Counted from the stretch's first letter, positions 32,279-41,814 are shown. The stretch: DNA of 56,719 nucleotides from Caldifarciminota bacterium (GCA_027003075.1 JALWYV010000026.1:1-56719); one strand, 5' to 3'. Program-made: numbers and translations. The notes: a model not told the origin generated them from the letters alone.

Positions 32279-33377
32279 TCGCCCGGTAAAGTATACGGTT
32301 CAGCCTGCAGCAGGCCACGTCAAGGCGGAGTTCCCTTCTCCTCCTGTTGGGGCCAGTTCCCCTCTCGTAGGCTGAGACTATAGACCGCACTATATCCTTC
32401 ACCTCCTGCCGTGCGGTTGTAAGACCGAGGTCCTCCGCCCGTTTGAGGAGGAAGGGGTTTTCGGAGACTACCACCACCGGTCTATCGGCACCAACGTAGT
32501 CGTAGAACTTGATGGAGGAACCGAGCTTCCTCTTTCTCTTTGCAAGATCAAGGACGAGTAGTACATCCGCAGATACCATCTCCCTGAAAGCCTCCTTGCG
32601 GCCGAGTACCCTCCCCGTTCCCGGACCGAACACCCTCAGAACGAAACCCTGCGGGAGCCTTTCCGATATACCGCGAATAAGATCCCTCTGGATTGAGGAG
32701 AAAAGGGAACCCACGTACGAGACCCGGACTTCTCCCGGATGTGGCTCTCCCTCCTGTGGGTAGTCCTCCGGATCGTAGGGATGCTCCAGAAGGTACACGT
32801 TGCGATTGAAACGTACGGCCTCGTCGTATATCTCCCTGTCGTTCACCACTATAACGGCGTCGGCTCCGCTCAGTACCCACCTCTCTAAGGCGTACTTTGC
32901 CCACCGGTTGGGGCGCTGGGGGTCGTTCAGCCACGGGTCCCTGAGATCCACGACGAACGGTAGATTAAACCTGATTGAGAGGTACCTTCCCGCCACGAGG
33001 GCAGAAAAGGGAGGAGCCGTTGCCACGAGGACGTCGGGCCGTTCCATCCGTACTACCCTCTCCATCCTGCCGAGGTGCTTGAGGAAGAAGGGTAGCCTTG
33101 AGTCGGGAATTACGAAGAACTTCAGGAGCTCCTTTATGGGGCTTTCGGCCATGGCCGGGGGTCTGTGGGGTACCCGATAAAAGAACCTGTAAACCCTCGC
33201 GTACCTCCCCATCTCAAGGCCCCTGTCCACGTCCTCGCCACCGAATTCGTCTCCGACGGCCGATATTACGCACACCTCATGGCCGGAGCGATGGAGACAC
33301 TTAACGAGTTTGCTCCACCTCTGGGCGCCGGAGGAGTTGTTGGGCGGGAAGAAGTACGAAAGTACGCAGATCCGCAA
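32259..33377 (-). CDS. Family GT4 glycosyltransferase
   Basis: 372 residues with a GT-B fold: an opening L-S-Y-F-F-P-P-N-N-S-S-G-A-Q-R strand-loop typical of WcaC/WbuB-like family 4 enzymes, D-L-R-D-P-W at the end of the first domain, V-S-Y-V-G-S-L at the second and S-S-I-K-F-Y-D-Y-V-G-A-D-R-P-V-V-V near the donor site. Probably builds a surface glycan. TTG start at 33377, forced by the TAGAAT six bases upstream and by the family N-terminus. Its promoter shares 35 bp with that of the divergent ABC ATPase gene. Confidence 0.87.
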   Translation of the reverse strand: MRICVLSYFFPPNNSSGAQRWSKLVKCLHRSGHEVCVISAVGDEFGGEDVDRGLEMGRYARVYRFFYRVPHRPPAMAESPIKELLKFFVIPDSRLPFFLKHLGRMERVVRMERPDVLVATAPPFSALVAGRYLSIRFNLPFVVDLRDPWLNDPQRPNRWAKYALERWVLSGADAVIVVNDREIYDEAVRFNRNVYLLEHPYDPEDYPQEGEPHPGEVRVSYVGSLFSSIQRDLIRGISERLPQGFVLRVFGPGTGRVLGRKEAFREMVSADVLLVLDLAKRKRKLGSSIKFYDYVGADRPVVVVSENPFLLKRAEDLGLTTARQEVKDIVRSIVSAYERGTGPNRRRRELRLDVACCRLNRILYRAISTRNS

Positions 33378-33383
33378 GGGGTA

Positions 33384-33389
33384 ATTCTA
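33384..33389 (-). promoter_or_regulatory. -10 element TAGAAT
   Basis: TGTTAGAAT on the minus strand, 6 nt before the TTG at 33377; 9 bp from the opposing -10 at 33399. Confidence 0.65.
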
Positions 33390-33398
33390 ACACGGCCG

Positions 33399-33404
33399 TA
33401 GAAT
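33399..33404 (+). promoter_or_regulatory. -10 element TAGAAT
   Basis: GCCGTAGAAT, 7 nt before the GTG at 33412. Confidence 0.7.
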
Positions 33405-33411
33405 CTTTCAC

Positions 33412-34080
33412 GTGGAACTTCTTAAGGTTGAGGGATTGTACGTGGAGATAGAGGGTAAGATGGTTTTAGAGAACGTCAACCTCACCGTAAGGCGTGGGCA
33501 GGTGGTCTCCGTCCTCGGCCCAAACGGTGCCGGTAAGACCACCCTCCTGAAGGCGATAGCCGGACTCATCCCCTACAGGGGGAAGATAACCGTGAACGGG
33601 CGAATAGCCTACCTGCCTCAGGAGAAGAACTTCAACCCCTACATCCCCTTCAGCGTTGGGGATGTGGCCTACATGGGGGTAAGAGACAGGGATACGGTCA
33701 GGAGATTCCTTGAGAGGTTCGGTCTGACGGATACAAAGCAGAGATTTTCGGACCTTTCGGGTGGTCAGAAGCAGAAGGTACTCATAGCGCGGTTTCTGGG
33801 TGTGGGGGCGGACCTCTTCCTTATGGACGAACCCCTTACCGGTCTGGACACGGTCGCCCAGAGGGAGTTTGAGAACATACTGAGGAGCCTCAAGGGAATG
33901 GGAAAGGGGGTGGTCATGGTGAGCCACGACATAGGCCATGCCCTCGCCGTGTCCGACGTCGTCCTGTGTCTTAACCGTACGGTCTTTTACCACGGCAGGC
34001 CGAAGTACGACCCCGTCATATTCTCCCGGACGTACGGTATAAAGGTCGTACCCCTCCCTCACCGTCACGACCCGACTTGA
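33412..34080 (+). CDS. ABC transporter ATPase, metal (ZnuC/MntB) type, no permease nearby
   Basis: 222 residues: Walker A G-P-N-G-A-G-K-T-T (36-44), Q-loop L-P-Q-E-K, signature L-S-G-G-Q-K-Q-K, Walker B L-F-L-M-D-E-P-L-T-G-L-D and the S-H-D switch. The pattern fits Zn/Mn uptake ATPases. The tail P-L-P-H-R-H-D-P is His-rich, as in some zinc ATPases. No permease or binding-protein gene is next to it: upstream is a divergent glycosyltransferase, downstream a protease with its own promoter. GTG start, 7 nt from TAGAAT. Confidence 0.85.
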   Translation: MELLKVEGLYVEIEGKMVLENVNLTVRRGQVVSVLGPNGAGKTTLLKAIAGLIPYRGKITVNGRIAYLPQEKNFNPYIPFSVGDVAYMGVRDRDTVRRFLERFGLTDTKQRFSDLSGGQKQKVLIARFLGVGADLFLMDEPLTGLDTVAQREFENILRSLKGMGKGVVMVSHDIGHALAVSDVVLCLNRTVFYHGRPKYDPVIFSRTYGIKVVPLPHRHDPT

Positions 34081-34100
34081 ACTCCATCGGATTTCTACCG

Positions 34101-34106
34101 TAAAAT
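34101..34106 (+). promoter_or_regulatory. -10 element TAAAAT
   Basis: ACCGTAAAAT, 9 nt before the ATG at 34116. Confidence 0.65.
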
Positions 34107-34115
34107 TCACCCGTC

Positions 34116-37100
34116 ATGTTGACTCTCTTCGCCTATACGGTACTTTTCCAGAGGAACGAACTTCACTCTCTGCAGAGGTTTTCACCCTACCCGGGATATC
34201 CCGAGGTTCCCGTTAAGGTCGTTGCCCTTGAGCTCGCGCCCAACGAGTACGTACGGGGAATTGAGATAAAGCGAGTAAGACGGATACCTGTAAACTACGC
34301 CTTCACCTATACGGAGGTGGTGGACACGCCCGGAGGTGGTAAGGTACGCAAGGTGCTTCCGGAGAACTACCCCGAATCGGTGGTTTTCGTGGGGAATCAG
34401 GGTTTTCTGCGTGGGAGGAAGGTCGCCTTCGTAGTGGTCAGCGCCGTAACGGTTGAAGGGGGACGTACCTACTTCAACGAGGAGGTGGAGTTTGAGGTCG
34501 TAAAGGGACACGAAACGCCCGACTACGAGGTCCCAGCCCATTCCAACCTCAAGGTATGGAAGGACGTATTTGCATCGCTTAACCTCCCCCTACTTCAGGA
34601 CATCTACGTACCGGGGAACTCCATAGACTTCGTGATACTCACGACGGAGGAGTTAAAACCCTTCTGGAGACCCCTCGCAGAGCTACGGAACGCCATGGGA
34701 ATAAGGACGGAGATATTCACGGTTGAATGGATAAGGGCCAGCTTTCCCGGACGGTCCGACCCCGAAAGGATAAGGAACTTCCTTCGCTACGCCTACCGTA
34801 CGTGGGGTATAACCTACCTCCTTATAGGCGCACCACCGGAGTACGTTCCACCTCTTCGGACCTACATAATGACCTTCGCCGATACTTCGGCCGACTGGTT
34901 CGGCAGGTACTTCCACAATATGGAGTTGACCGACCACTACTACTCTGCTCTGGACGGGGACTGGAACCCCACGGGAGATGCGTGGGACGGCGACATGGAG
35001 GGGAGGTGGGACAGGTACATAGATCTAATGCCGGATATAATCGTGGGCAGGTACCCTGCCCGTACTCCAGAGGACGTGCAGAACTACGTTTCCTCCGTTT
35101 ACGAGTACGAAACCCGTACGGACTTCAATATACCGAAGTACATGTTCGTCGCCTCTAACCTCTGGGGTGACACCGTGGATCCGGACAGCGCCGATGGGTG
35201 CCTCATAACCTACGACCTCGGAGCGAGTTTAACCGTGGGAGATAAGGTATACCTGTGCGAGAAACCGGCGGTGGAGGTGAGAGACAGTATAAACTCCTTC
35301 AGGCCCACCTTCCTCTTCGGTATAGGCCACTCCAACCACAGGATAATAATGACCCGCAACACCCATTCGGCCTACGACGCCTACGATTACAACCGTGTAA
35401 GACAGATAAACTCCCCAAGGAAGTACGTGGCGGGATGGATCGGCTGCTTTATCAACGACCCCTTTGACAACTCCATAGGCCTTGAGATGGTACGCAGAGG
35501 TAAGGCGGTGGCCTCAGTGGGTGCGGCCAAGGCGGATTACTCCCTATCCGCCATAGCCTTCTGGGGACCGTTTCTGGATACCCTCGTGGGCAGGGCGGGC
35601 TTTCCCCACCTCGGAGACGTTACGTTTGAGGCGAAGGTGAACCTGATCGCCATAGCCAACCACTCTCCCCTTTACAGGCACCTCCTGTTCTCCTATCACA
35701 TAATCGGCGACCCCCTCGTGAGGGTGTTCAACGTGCCGAGGAGACCGATTGACGCCGTGGTTTCGGCTTCCTCCTCCTCCCTGCACTTCTACGTGAGAGA
35801 TTCCCTGACGTCAACCCCCCTCATGGGGGCCAGGGTTGGAGCCACGGACGGGAGGGTGGCCTACGGCCCGGAGTACACCGACATAGCCGGCAACGTAGCC
35901 CTTGACGTACCCCCCGGACGTACCGTATGGAGCGTGTGGTACCCGTCCTCCCTGATAAGGGTGGGCACCCTGAGCGTGTACGCCTCCGGACCCTTCCTGA
36001 AGGTTGATTCCGCGTTCCTCTCATCAACCGGCGATACCGCAACCCTCAGCGTATGGGTGCGGAACAGGGGAACGAACGCCGTTAACGGTTTCCTCCCCAC
36101 TCTCCTCACGTACGACTTCTACGTCCTCAGTTCTCCGCCACCTGCCGACATCCCGGCGGGGGCCACGGTAAGGTACGACTGGACGGTGGTAAAGTCGCCC
36201 TACCTCGCTTCACCCACGGCTACGGTAAGAGTCGTCGGACCCTACCTCAACGACACCTTCCACGTTTCTGTGGCCACTCCGAGACTGGACTTCATATCGG
36301 CAACCTGGCACTCCCACTACGATACGGTGTTCCTCTTCTTCAACGTGGCCAACCACGGTACGGATACCGCCCGGGACGTTAGGGTCGTTCCCGACAGTAC
36401 CACCCTCTCCGTTCTGAGTATGGACACTTACGGGCCTCTTCCACCGGGTGCCTCAACCGATTACGCCTTTCAGATGAGGCTCCTTGGCGTGCCGTCCGAC
36501 GGGGAGAGGATAAGGTTCCGCCTCTACGCCGGGGGTGTACTCCACGACACCTTCTCCGTTGTACTCCGGAGCTCCCTTCCCGTTCCGATCCTGCGGGGGT
36601 ACTGGACCGAGTCCGGACAGGGGGAGGTTACCCTGCGGTGGGAGTACGTACCGATAGACAGCGTAAGGGTCACCTGGAGGGTGGCCTCCGGCACCCGCAC
36701 GTTGAACACTAAGGAGTTAACCGGGAGTTACTTCTCCCTCCTCAGGGATCCTCTCGTAAAGGAGACCGTCGTGGTCTACCCGGTGATAGACGGGGTTGAG
36801 GGTCCCCCCCTCTTCTCCACCGTCGTGGCCCCTCAGCCGGAGATGGTGAGGAGTCGGTACCTTGAGCTTATACGCTTCTCCGCGGCACCTGTGAGGACGA
36901 GCAACTCGCAGGTTATAATGGCCCAGCTCCTGAACTACACCGCCGAACCGGAGATAGTCGTAGCTACCACTTACAACCGCATCTTCGTCCTTACGTACGA
37001 CGCCCGCCGCGTGATATGGGACACCTATACCGACGGCTGGATTGAGGTACCGCCCTTGGTGGCCGACGTTAACGGAGACGGGAAGTACGAGGTGGTATTC

Positions 37101-38354
37101 GCCACCACCTTCTACCTCTACGCCCTGAGCGGATACGACGGGTCCGTCGTCTGGAGGACACCCATGCCCACCTTCCCCGGTGAGGTGGACTCCGTACCCT
37201 CGCCCATGTACCTCATGGTCACCCGTCCCTTCGCAGACAGTACCCCGTACGTACTGATGCTCACCCACCACGGTAGCGCCCTCCTCTTCAACGGTAGAGG
37301 GGATCTCGTGGCCTACAGGCTGGACAGCGTGGCGGCTTACGACATAAGGGATACGGCGCGCGTATCCCCTCCGGCCACGTACGACGTTGACGGGGATGGG
37401 AACTGGGAGATAATCTACAGGGTGAAGGACAGCCTCTTCGTTATGGACGGCACGCTTAACCCCCTTCCCGGATTCCCGCTCTACCTCTCCGGTCTCTCAA
37501 CGGGTCTCTTCGTCCACGATATGGATCACGACTCGGAGAACGAGATCTTCCTGTGCGGCCACAGGAACTACGTCGTGGAGTTTGACGGTACTATAACCCT
37601 GTACGACGACAACGCCTACTACTCCAACTACCTCTGTTTGCCCCTTGACTTCAACGGGGACGGTAAGATGGACGTGGCCTTTTACCATCCCGTCCTGCCG
37701 AGCGTCGGTGTATGGGAGGTTCAGGATACGGGTCTCGTTCCCCTAATGCGGGAGAATCTGATCGTGAGTACCAAGGCCAAGTTCGGGATTTCGGCGGACG
37801 TGGACGGGAACGGGACGGACGAGTTCCTGATATCCGATACCAGAAGCCGGCTCCACGCCTACTCCTACGGGTGGGACCTTCCGGACCTACCCGGTTTCCC
37901 CATAGACCTGTCGGACGGGAACGGCCTGAGGAGTTCGGAGGTGGTATCCCCTTCGGCCTTTAACTACAACGGCCACCTCTACGTCTACGGTCCGACGGAG
38001 GCCAACATCCTGTACGTATGGAGGGGCATCGGCGAGAGCGAATGGGCAACGCGCTTTGCCAACCGCTGGGCCACGAACTCCCCGATAGATTCGCTCCCCG
38101 ACGAGGTACCCGTTGACGTGGCCGAACTGGTAACTAAACCGAAGGACCTGACCTACACCCTCAAGGACCGGACGATCGTAATCTCGGGTGAGGGGAGGCT
38201 TGACGTCAGGGTGTACAGCATATCCGGGAGGTTACTCAAACATCTAACAGGGAACGACGAGGTTAAGGCTGAACTGAAGCTGCCGAGAGGAGTGTACCTG
38301 ATAAAGGCGCGGGACGACCTCAGGATGCGGATATTCAAGGTTATACTCAGGTAG
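34116..38354 (+). CDS. Gingipain-type (C25) protease with FG-GAP repeats and sorting domain
   Basis: 1412 residues. After a short signal (MLTLFAYTVLF) come a pro-region, then a C25 Cys-protease domain (about 170-540) with catalytic His405 in G-I-G-H-S-N-H and Cys444 in G-W-I-G-C-F-I-N-D. Next are Ig-like beta domains, then FG-GAP/VCBS repeats (about 940-1300) such as A-D-V-N-G-D-G-K-Y-E-V-V-F and D-Y/F-N-G-D-G-K-M-D-V-A-F, Ca-binding loops of an integrin-like propeller. The end, R-V-Y-S-I-S-G-R-L-L...G-V-Y-L-I-K-A-R, is the FCB sorting-type domain. A secreted or surface protease; substrate unknown. The stop overlaps the convergent antiporter gene. Confidence 0.9.
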   Translation: MLTLFAYTVLFQRNELHSLQRFSPYPGYPEVPVKVVALELAPNEYVRGIEIKRVRRIPVNYAFTYTEVVDTPGGGKVRKVLPENYPESVVFVGNQGFLRGRKVAFVVVSAVTVEGGRTYFNEEVEFEVVKGHETPDYEVPAHSNLKVWKDVFASLNLPLLQDIYVPGNSIDFVILTTEELKPFWRPLAELRNAMGIRTEIFTVEWIRASFPGRSDPERIRNFLRYAYRTWGITYLLIGAPPEYVPPLRTYIMTFADTSADWFGRYFHNMELTDHYYSALDGDWNPTGDAWDGDMEGRWDRYIDLMPDIIVGRYPARTPEDVQNYVSSVYEYETRTDFNIPKYMFVASNLWGDTVDPDSADGCLITYDLGASLTVGDKVYLCEKPAVEVRDSINSFRPTFLFGIGHSNHRIIMTRNTHSAYDAYDYNRVRQINSPRKYVAGWIGCFINDPFDNSIGLEMVRRGKAVASVGAAKADYSLSAIAFWGPFLDTLVGRAGFPHLGDVTFEAKVNLIAIANHSPLYRHLLFSYHIIGDPLVRVFNVPRRPIDAVVSASSSSLHFYVRDSLTSTPLMGARVGATDGRVAYGPEYTDIAGNVALDVPPGRTVWSVWYPSSLIRVGTLSVYASGPFLKVDSAFLSSTGDTATLSVWVRNRGTNAVNGFLPTLLTYDFYVLSSPPPADIPAGATVRYDWTVVKSPYLASPTATVRVVGPYLNDTFHVSVATPRLDFISATWHSHYDTVFLFFNVANHGTDTARDVRVVPDSTTLSVLSMDTYGPLPPGASTDYAFQMRLLGVPSDGERIRFRLYAGGVLHDTFSVVLRSSLPVPILRGYWTESGQGEVTLRWEYVPIDSVRVTWRVASGTRTLNTKELTGSYFSLLRDPLVKETVVVYPVIDGVEGPPLFSTVVAPQPEMVRSRYLELIRFSAAPVRTSNSQVIMAQLLNYTAEPEIVVATTYNRIFVLTYDARRVIWDTYTDGWIEVPPLVADVNGDGKYEVVFATTFYLYALSGYDGSVVWRTPMPTFPGEVDSVPSPMYLMVTRPFADSTPYVLMLTHHGSALLFNGRGDLVAYRLDSVAAYDIRDTARVSPPATYDVDGDGNWEIIYRVKDSLFVMDGTLNPLPGFPLYLSGLSTGLFVHDMDHDSENEIFLCGHRNYVVEFDGTITLYDDNAYYSNYLCLPLDFNGDGKMDVAFYHPVLPSVGVWEVQDTGLVPLMRENLIVSTKAKFGISADVDGNGTDEFLISDTRSRLHAYSYGWDLPDLPGFPIDLSDGNGLRSSEVVSPSAFNYNGHLYVYGPTEANILYVWRGIGESEWATRFANRWATNSPIDSLPDEVPVDVAELVTKPKDLTYTLKDRTIVISGEGRLDVRVYSISGRLLKHLTGNDEVKAELKLPRGVYLIKARDDLRMRIFKVILR

Positions 38355-39594
38355 GCTGAGGCTCTTCGGTTCCGCTTCTCTCTTCCGGAGGGCCTTCACC
38401 TCCGGCAAAGAGGAATACACCCGCGGTCATAAAGAGAACGCTGAGTACGATTATACCGAGGGCGTAGGCCACCAGAACGCTGCTGAGGGACGGGAAGACG
38501 GAGGAGAGCGAGAAGGCCACGACAGCCGAAGCCAGACCGCGGGGCATCATGGACCACAGGACCCTCGCGTCCCTGTCGCTCACCTGACGGAGCAGGATTT
38601 TAAGGAGCAGGGCCACGGGGTACCTCACGGCGACCAGCAGGACGAATACCGTTATTATCCCCAGAAGGACGAGGGGGGAGGAGAGAACCGAGGGGTCAAC
38701 CGCGAGACCGAGGAGGAGGAAGAAGAAGGTGCGGACGAGGAAGGATACCTCCTCGCTCACCCTCCGGGTGAAGTCGTCCAGATATATGTTTACGTTCTTC
38801 AGGACGTCTTCCCTCAACACCTTCCTCAGGATCCGGGCGTTGGATAGGACGAGGCCGAGAACGAGGGAGGAGAAGGGTCCACTCCCTCCCATGAGTTCAA
38901 CGGTACCGTAGGTTAGGAGGAGGACGCCGAGGGTGGTCGTGAAGGAGAGGCCCGTACCGGAGAGAAAGCGGAGGGCCTGGAGCCACAGGAATCCGACGAC
39001 CATCCCCACCCCTGCCCCTATGCCGAAGGCCTGAAGGAGACGCATACCGGGGTTCACCCCTCCGTTTCCGGAGGCGAGGGCGAGGATAACGGAGAACCCA
39101 ACGACCACTAAGACGTCCGTAAGGACGGACTCAAGGGTGGCTATCCCCTTAACGTAGTCGGAAACTTTTAGACGTTCCACTATGGGGACGACGACGGCAC
39201 CACTCGTTCCCCCTAACATTATCCCCACGCTTACCCCAGCCAGCCAGTCCCCGTAGAAGAGTTTCCAGAACAGGGCTACGGCCACCACGCTCAGGGTGAA
39301 TACCAGAACGGTGTAGAGGGTGGCTACGAGGGAAGTACGGATCAGACTACCCAAGTTGAAGGTTATCCCTCCCGTAAACAGGATAATCGCGAAGGCGACC
39401 GCTCCGAAGTAAGGGGCGAAGGCCGCGGCCATGGCGGGGTCAACCCACCTGAGGACCCCCGCCATAAGGAAGCCCACGAGTATGAGGGGAAGGACGGGGG
39501 CTATACCGAACCTCCTGAAAACCACCTCGGCCACAAAGCCGAAGATGATCACCCCCCCTATTACGGTCAGGAAGAGGGAAGGGGAGAGGCTCAT
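38347..39594 (-). CDS. CPA-family cation:proton antiporter
   Basis: 415 residues, about 12 membrane helices, of the monovalent cation:proton antiporter type (NhaP/KefB-like). Visible are F-T-G-G-I-T-F-N-L near 73-81, the G-G-T-S-G-A-V-V-V-P helix and the T-L-E-S-V-L-T-D-V-L helix, whose acidic residues carry ions, and an A-R-V-L-W-S-M-M-P-R-G-L-A-S-A motif late. The C-terminal tail is short and acidic, with no RCK domain. It directly follows the M16 peptidase gene with no gap, so it belongs to the same operon. Ion specificity unknown. Confidence 0.88.
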   Translation of the reverse strand: MSLSPSLFLTVIGGVIIFGFVAEVVFRRFGIAPVLPLILVGFLMAGVLRWVDPAMAAAFAPYFGAVAFAIILFTGGITFNLGSLIRTSLVATLYTVLVFTLSVVAVALFWKLFYGDWLAGVSVGIMLGGTSGAVVVPIVERLKVSDYVKGIATLESVLTDVLVVVGFSVILALASGNGGVNPGMRLLQAFGIGAGVGMVVGFLWLQALRFLSGTGLSFTTTLGVLLLTYGTVELMGGSGPFSSLVLGLVLSNARILRKVLREDVLKNVNIYLDDFTRRVSEEVSFLVRTFFFLLLGLAVDPSVLSSPLVLLGIITVFVLLVAVRYPVALLLKILLRQVSDRDARVLWSMMPRGLASAVVAFSLSSVFPSLSSVLVAYALGIIVLSVLFMTAGVFLFAGGEGPPEERSGTEEPQPT

Positions 39595-40917
39595 CTACCT
39601 CTCAAACTCCTGCGCCTTCTTCATCCCCTCCATGAAGGCCCGCATGTCCTTCGGAGGGATGGGGACGAGCTTGACCACCGTATAGGCTTCCCCTCCGAAG
39701 TACTTCTTTACGACGTCCCTCACCTTCTCCGATGTTACCTTTGCTATCTCAAGGTGGTACCGGTTTACGTAGTTCTCCGGATCCCCCGTCCTTACCCAGC
39801 TCCAGCCCATGACCATGGCGAGGCCGTTGGAACTCTCCCTCTGGTTTACCGCCCGGACGAGGGCGGACTTCTTCGCCATCTTCAGGTACCTCTCAGGCAC
39901 GGTGTCCTTCTGCAGCCTCTTCAGCTCCTCAAGTACGATTCTCTCAACCGTGTCGTAGTCGGCGTTGGGCTGGAGGGTGACCCATACGGTGAATATGGTG
40001 GGGTCTATACCTCCGAAGGCTCCCGCCCAGTAGGACGTGGCCAGACCCCCCTTCACCAGTTTCTCGTAGAGGGGAGACGTCTTGGAAGATAGGTACTCCG
40101 ACAGTACGTCAAGGGCGTAGTGGTCCGGGTGCTTGCTCTCCGGTATGTGCCAGGCCATGACGAGGTACTTCGTAAAGCCCTCCTTCTTTACTACGGCCTC
40201 GCGCCTCCCGAGCTGTTTAGGTTCTTTAGTCCTGACCTCCGGGATCTTCTGTGCGGGCTCGTACTTCCCGAAGTACTTCTCGGCCCATGCGAATATATCC
40301 TCCGCCTTAACGTCCCCCACCACGATAAGGGCGGCGTTGTTGGGAGCGTAGTACGTCCTGTAGTACTCCTTCAGATCCTCCACGGTCAGGGACTGGAGGT
40401 CGCTCATCCACCCTATTACGGGATGACGGTAAGGGTGGGCTATGAAGGCCGTGGCGTACAGGGTTTCCCACGTCACACCGCTGGGCATGTTCTCCGTTCT
40501 CCACCTCCTCTCCTCCTGAACGACCTTCACCTCCTTTTCAAACCCCTCAAAGGGGATGTTCCTCATACGGGCGGCCTCTATCTGAAGGACCTCCTCCACC
40601 CTGTTGGAGGGTATAACCTCGTAGTAGGCGGTAGCGTCGCGGGTGGTGAAAGCGTTGTCCCTTCCCCCCATTCGGTCTATGTACTGACTGAAGTCCACCC
40701 CCCTCCACTTAAAGCGGAACATCATGTGTTCAAGGACGTGGGATATACCCGTTATACCGTAGCTTTCGTTTCTTGATCCTACCCGGTACCACACCTGAAC
40801 GGCGGCAACGGGCGCCGAATGATCCTCCACGACGAAGACCCGCAGGCCGTTCTTTAGGACCTTCCGATGCACCTTTACCGGCTGTACTTCTAACGCCATT
40901 ACGCTCATCAGGATCAT
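39595..40917 (-). CDS. M16 family zinc peptidase
   Basis: 440 residues. The inverted zinc motif H-V-L-E-H (His60, Glu63, His64) and the third ligand in the E-x-x-V-V-Q-E-E-R-R segment near 140 mark an active insulinase-family subunit; the second, non-catalytic M16C half is also present. The N-terminal stretch is hydrophobic (MILMSVMALEV), suggesting a short export signal, as in periplasmic PqqL-like peptidases. M16 enzymes degrade small proteins or process signal peptides. First gene of the antiporter operon. TAGAAT 7 nt upstream. Confidence 0.92.
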   Translation of the reverse strand: MILMSVMALEVQPVKVHRKVLKNGLRVFVVEDHSAPVAAVQVWYRVGSRNESYGITGISHVLEHMMFRFKWRGVDFSQYIDRMGGRDNAFTTRDATAYYEVIPSNRVEEVLQIEAARMRNIPFEGFEKEVKVVQEERRWRTENMPSGVTWETLYATAFIAHPYRHPVIGWMSDLQSLTVEDLKEYYRTYYAPNNAALIVVGDVKAEDIFAWAEKYFGKYEPAQKIPEVRTKEPKQLGRREAVVKKEGFTKYLVMAWHIPESKHPDHYALDVLSEYLSSKTSPLYEKLVKGGLATSYWAGAFGGIDPTIFTVWVTLQPNADYDTVERIVLEELKRLQKDTVPERYLKMAKKSALVRAVNQRESSNGLAMVMGWSWVRTGDPENYVNRYHLEIAKVTSEKVRDVVKKYFGGEAYTVVKLVPIPPKDMRAFMEGMKKAQEFER

Positions 40918-40924
40918 ACTCCGT

Positions 40925-40930
40925 ATTCTA
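40925..40930 (-). promoter_or_regulatory. -10 element TAGAAT
   Basis: GCCGTAGAAT on the minus strand, 7 nt before the ATG at 40917. Confidence 0.7.
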
Positions 40931-40940
40931 CGGCCGCCCT

Positions 40941-41762
40941 TTAGAACTCAAACAGCTCCGGTAGATAGGTCTTGAGCATCTCGTTGATGAGGATCTTCTC
41001 CTGCTGGACGGCCACGGAGTCGTCCGTGTATATCACCGTCTTTACCTTCGGTCCCTTCAGAGGTCCGAACTTATCCGGAGGCACCTTTATGTTCTCCTTC
41101 ACCTCAACCGCCTCAACGAATATCTGGGCGCCGCTCTCCGTCAACACCTCCCATCCGAGGGGTATGCCCTTGTATATGAACAGGCGGATATCCCTGCCCT
41201 TGACCTTGTAGACGTCGGCCTTTTTCCCGGCTATCTTCTTTACGAAGAGCTGGTTGGGTTTCTGGATCATGCCCTTGTACACTATACCGAGCTGGAGCTC
41301 CTTTGCGAACTTCTCAATCTTCGGGCCAAGCTTGTTCTTCTGCTCAGGGGAGAGCTTCTCCCAGCGGCTTTTGAGGATGAGGAAGAGGTTGTTGGGTCTT
41401 GCCGATCCGATAATGGAGTCCGGTATGTACTCGTACCTTAACTCCTTCCTAATGTAGTTCTTCTTGTACCTCCTGCCGTACGAGTACAGCCACTCCTTCG
41501 TACCTATGTCCCACCCCTCCATGGGTACGTTGCCGAACTTTACGGAGACGACGTCCCTGTGCTTGTGGGTCTTGATACCGTAATCGTCCCACCAGAGCTC
41601 CTCGTATCCCTCTTCGTCTCCGGTCACCTTGTACTTGATGTACCCGCTCTTTATGTCGTAGGGTCTGAAGACCTCTTCAATGGAGAGTTTGGAGTAATCC
41701 TTTTTCTTACCGCAACCTACCACAAAACCCGCAAGGGCAACTGCCAGAAGTATCCGTTTCAT
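40941..41762 (-). CDS. Lipoprotein of unknown function
   Basis: 273 residues. Signal M-K-R-I-L-L-A-V...F-V-V-G-C-G-K-K-K, lipid on Cys16. The mature part has repeats of the type Y-I-K-Y-K-V-T-G-D...E-x-L-W-W-D-D-Y-G and V-K-F-G-N-V-P-M-E-G-W, resembling outer-membrane lipoprotein-sorting LolA/LolB-like or DUF4412-like folds, but this is not firm. The ATG at 41762 is preferred over TTG 41783 by the standard signal. It is one of the few genes not leaderless: the nearest -10 (41802) lies 39 nt upstream. Confidence 0.75.
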   Translation of the reverse strand: MKRILLAVALAGFVVGCGKKKDYSKLSIEEVFRPYDIKSGYIKYKVTGDEEGYEELWWDDYGIKTHKHRDVVSVKFGNVPMEGWDIGTKEWLYSYGRRYKKNYIRKELRYEYIPDSIIGSARPNNLFLILKSRWEKLSPEQKNKLGPKIEKFAKELQLGIVYKGMIQKPNQLFVKKIAGKKADVYKVKGRDIRLFIYKGIPLGWEVLTESGAQIFVEAVEVKENIKVPPDKFGPLKGPKVKTVIYTDDSVAVQQEKILINEMLKTYLPELFEF

Positions 41763-41801
41763 AATTGGGGAAGTCTCTTTCAACCCCCCACGTCCGGTGG
41801 T

Positions 41802-41807
41802 ATTCTA
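41802..41807 (-). promoter_or_regulatory. -10 element TAGAAT with a leader
   Basis: GGTTTAGAAT on the minus strand, 39 nt before the ATG at 41762, predicting a leader of about 32 nt. No strong SD is seen in it. Confidence 0.5.
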
Positions 41808-41814
41808 AACCGGT

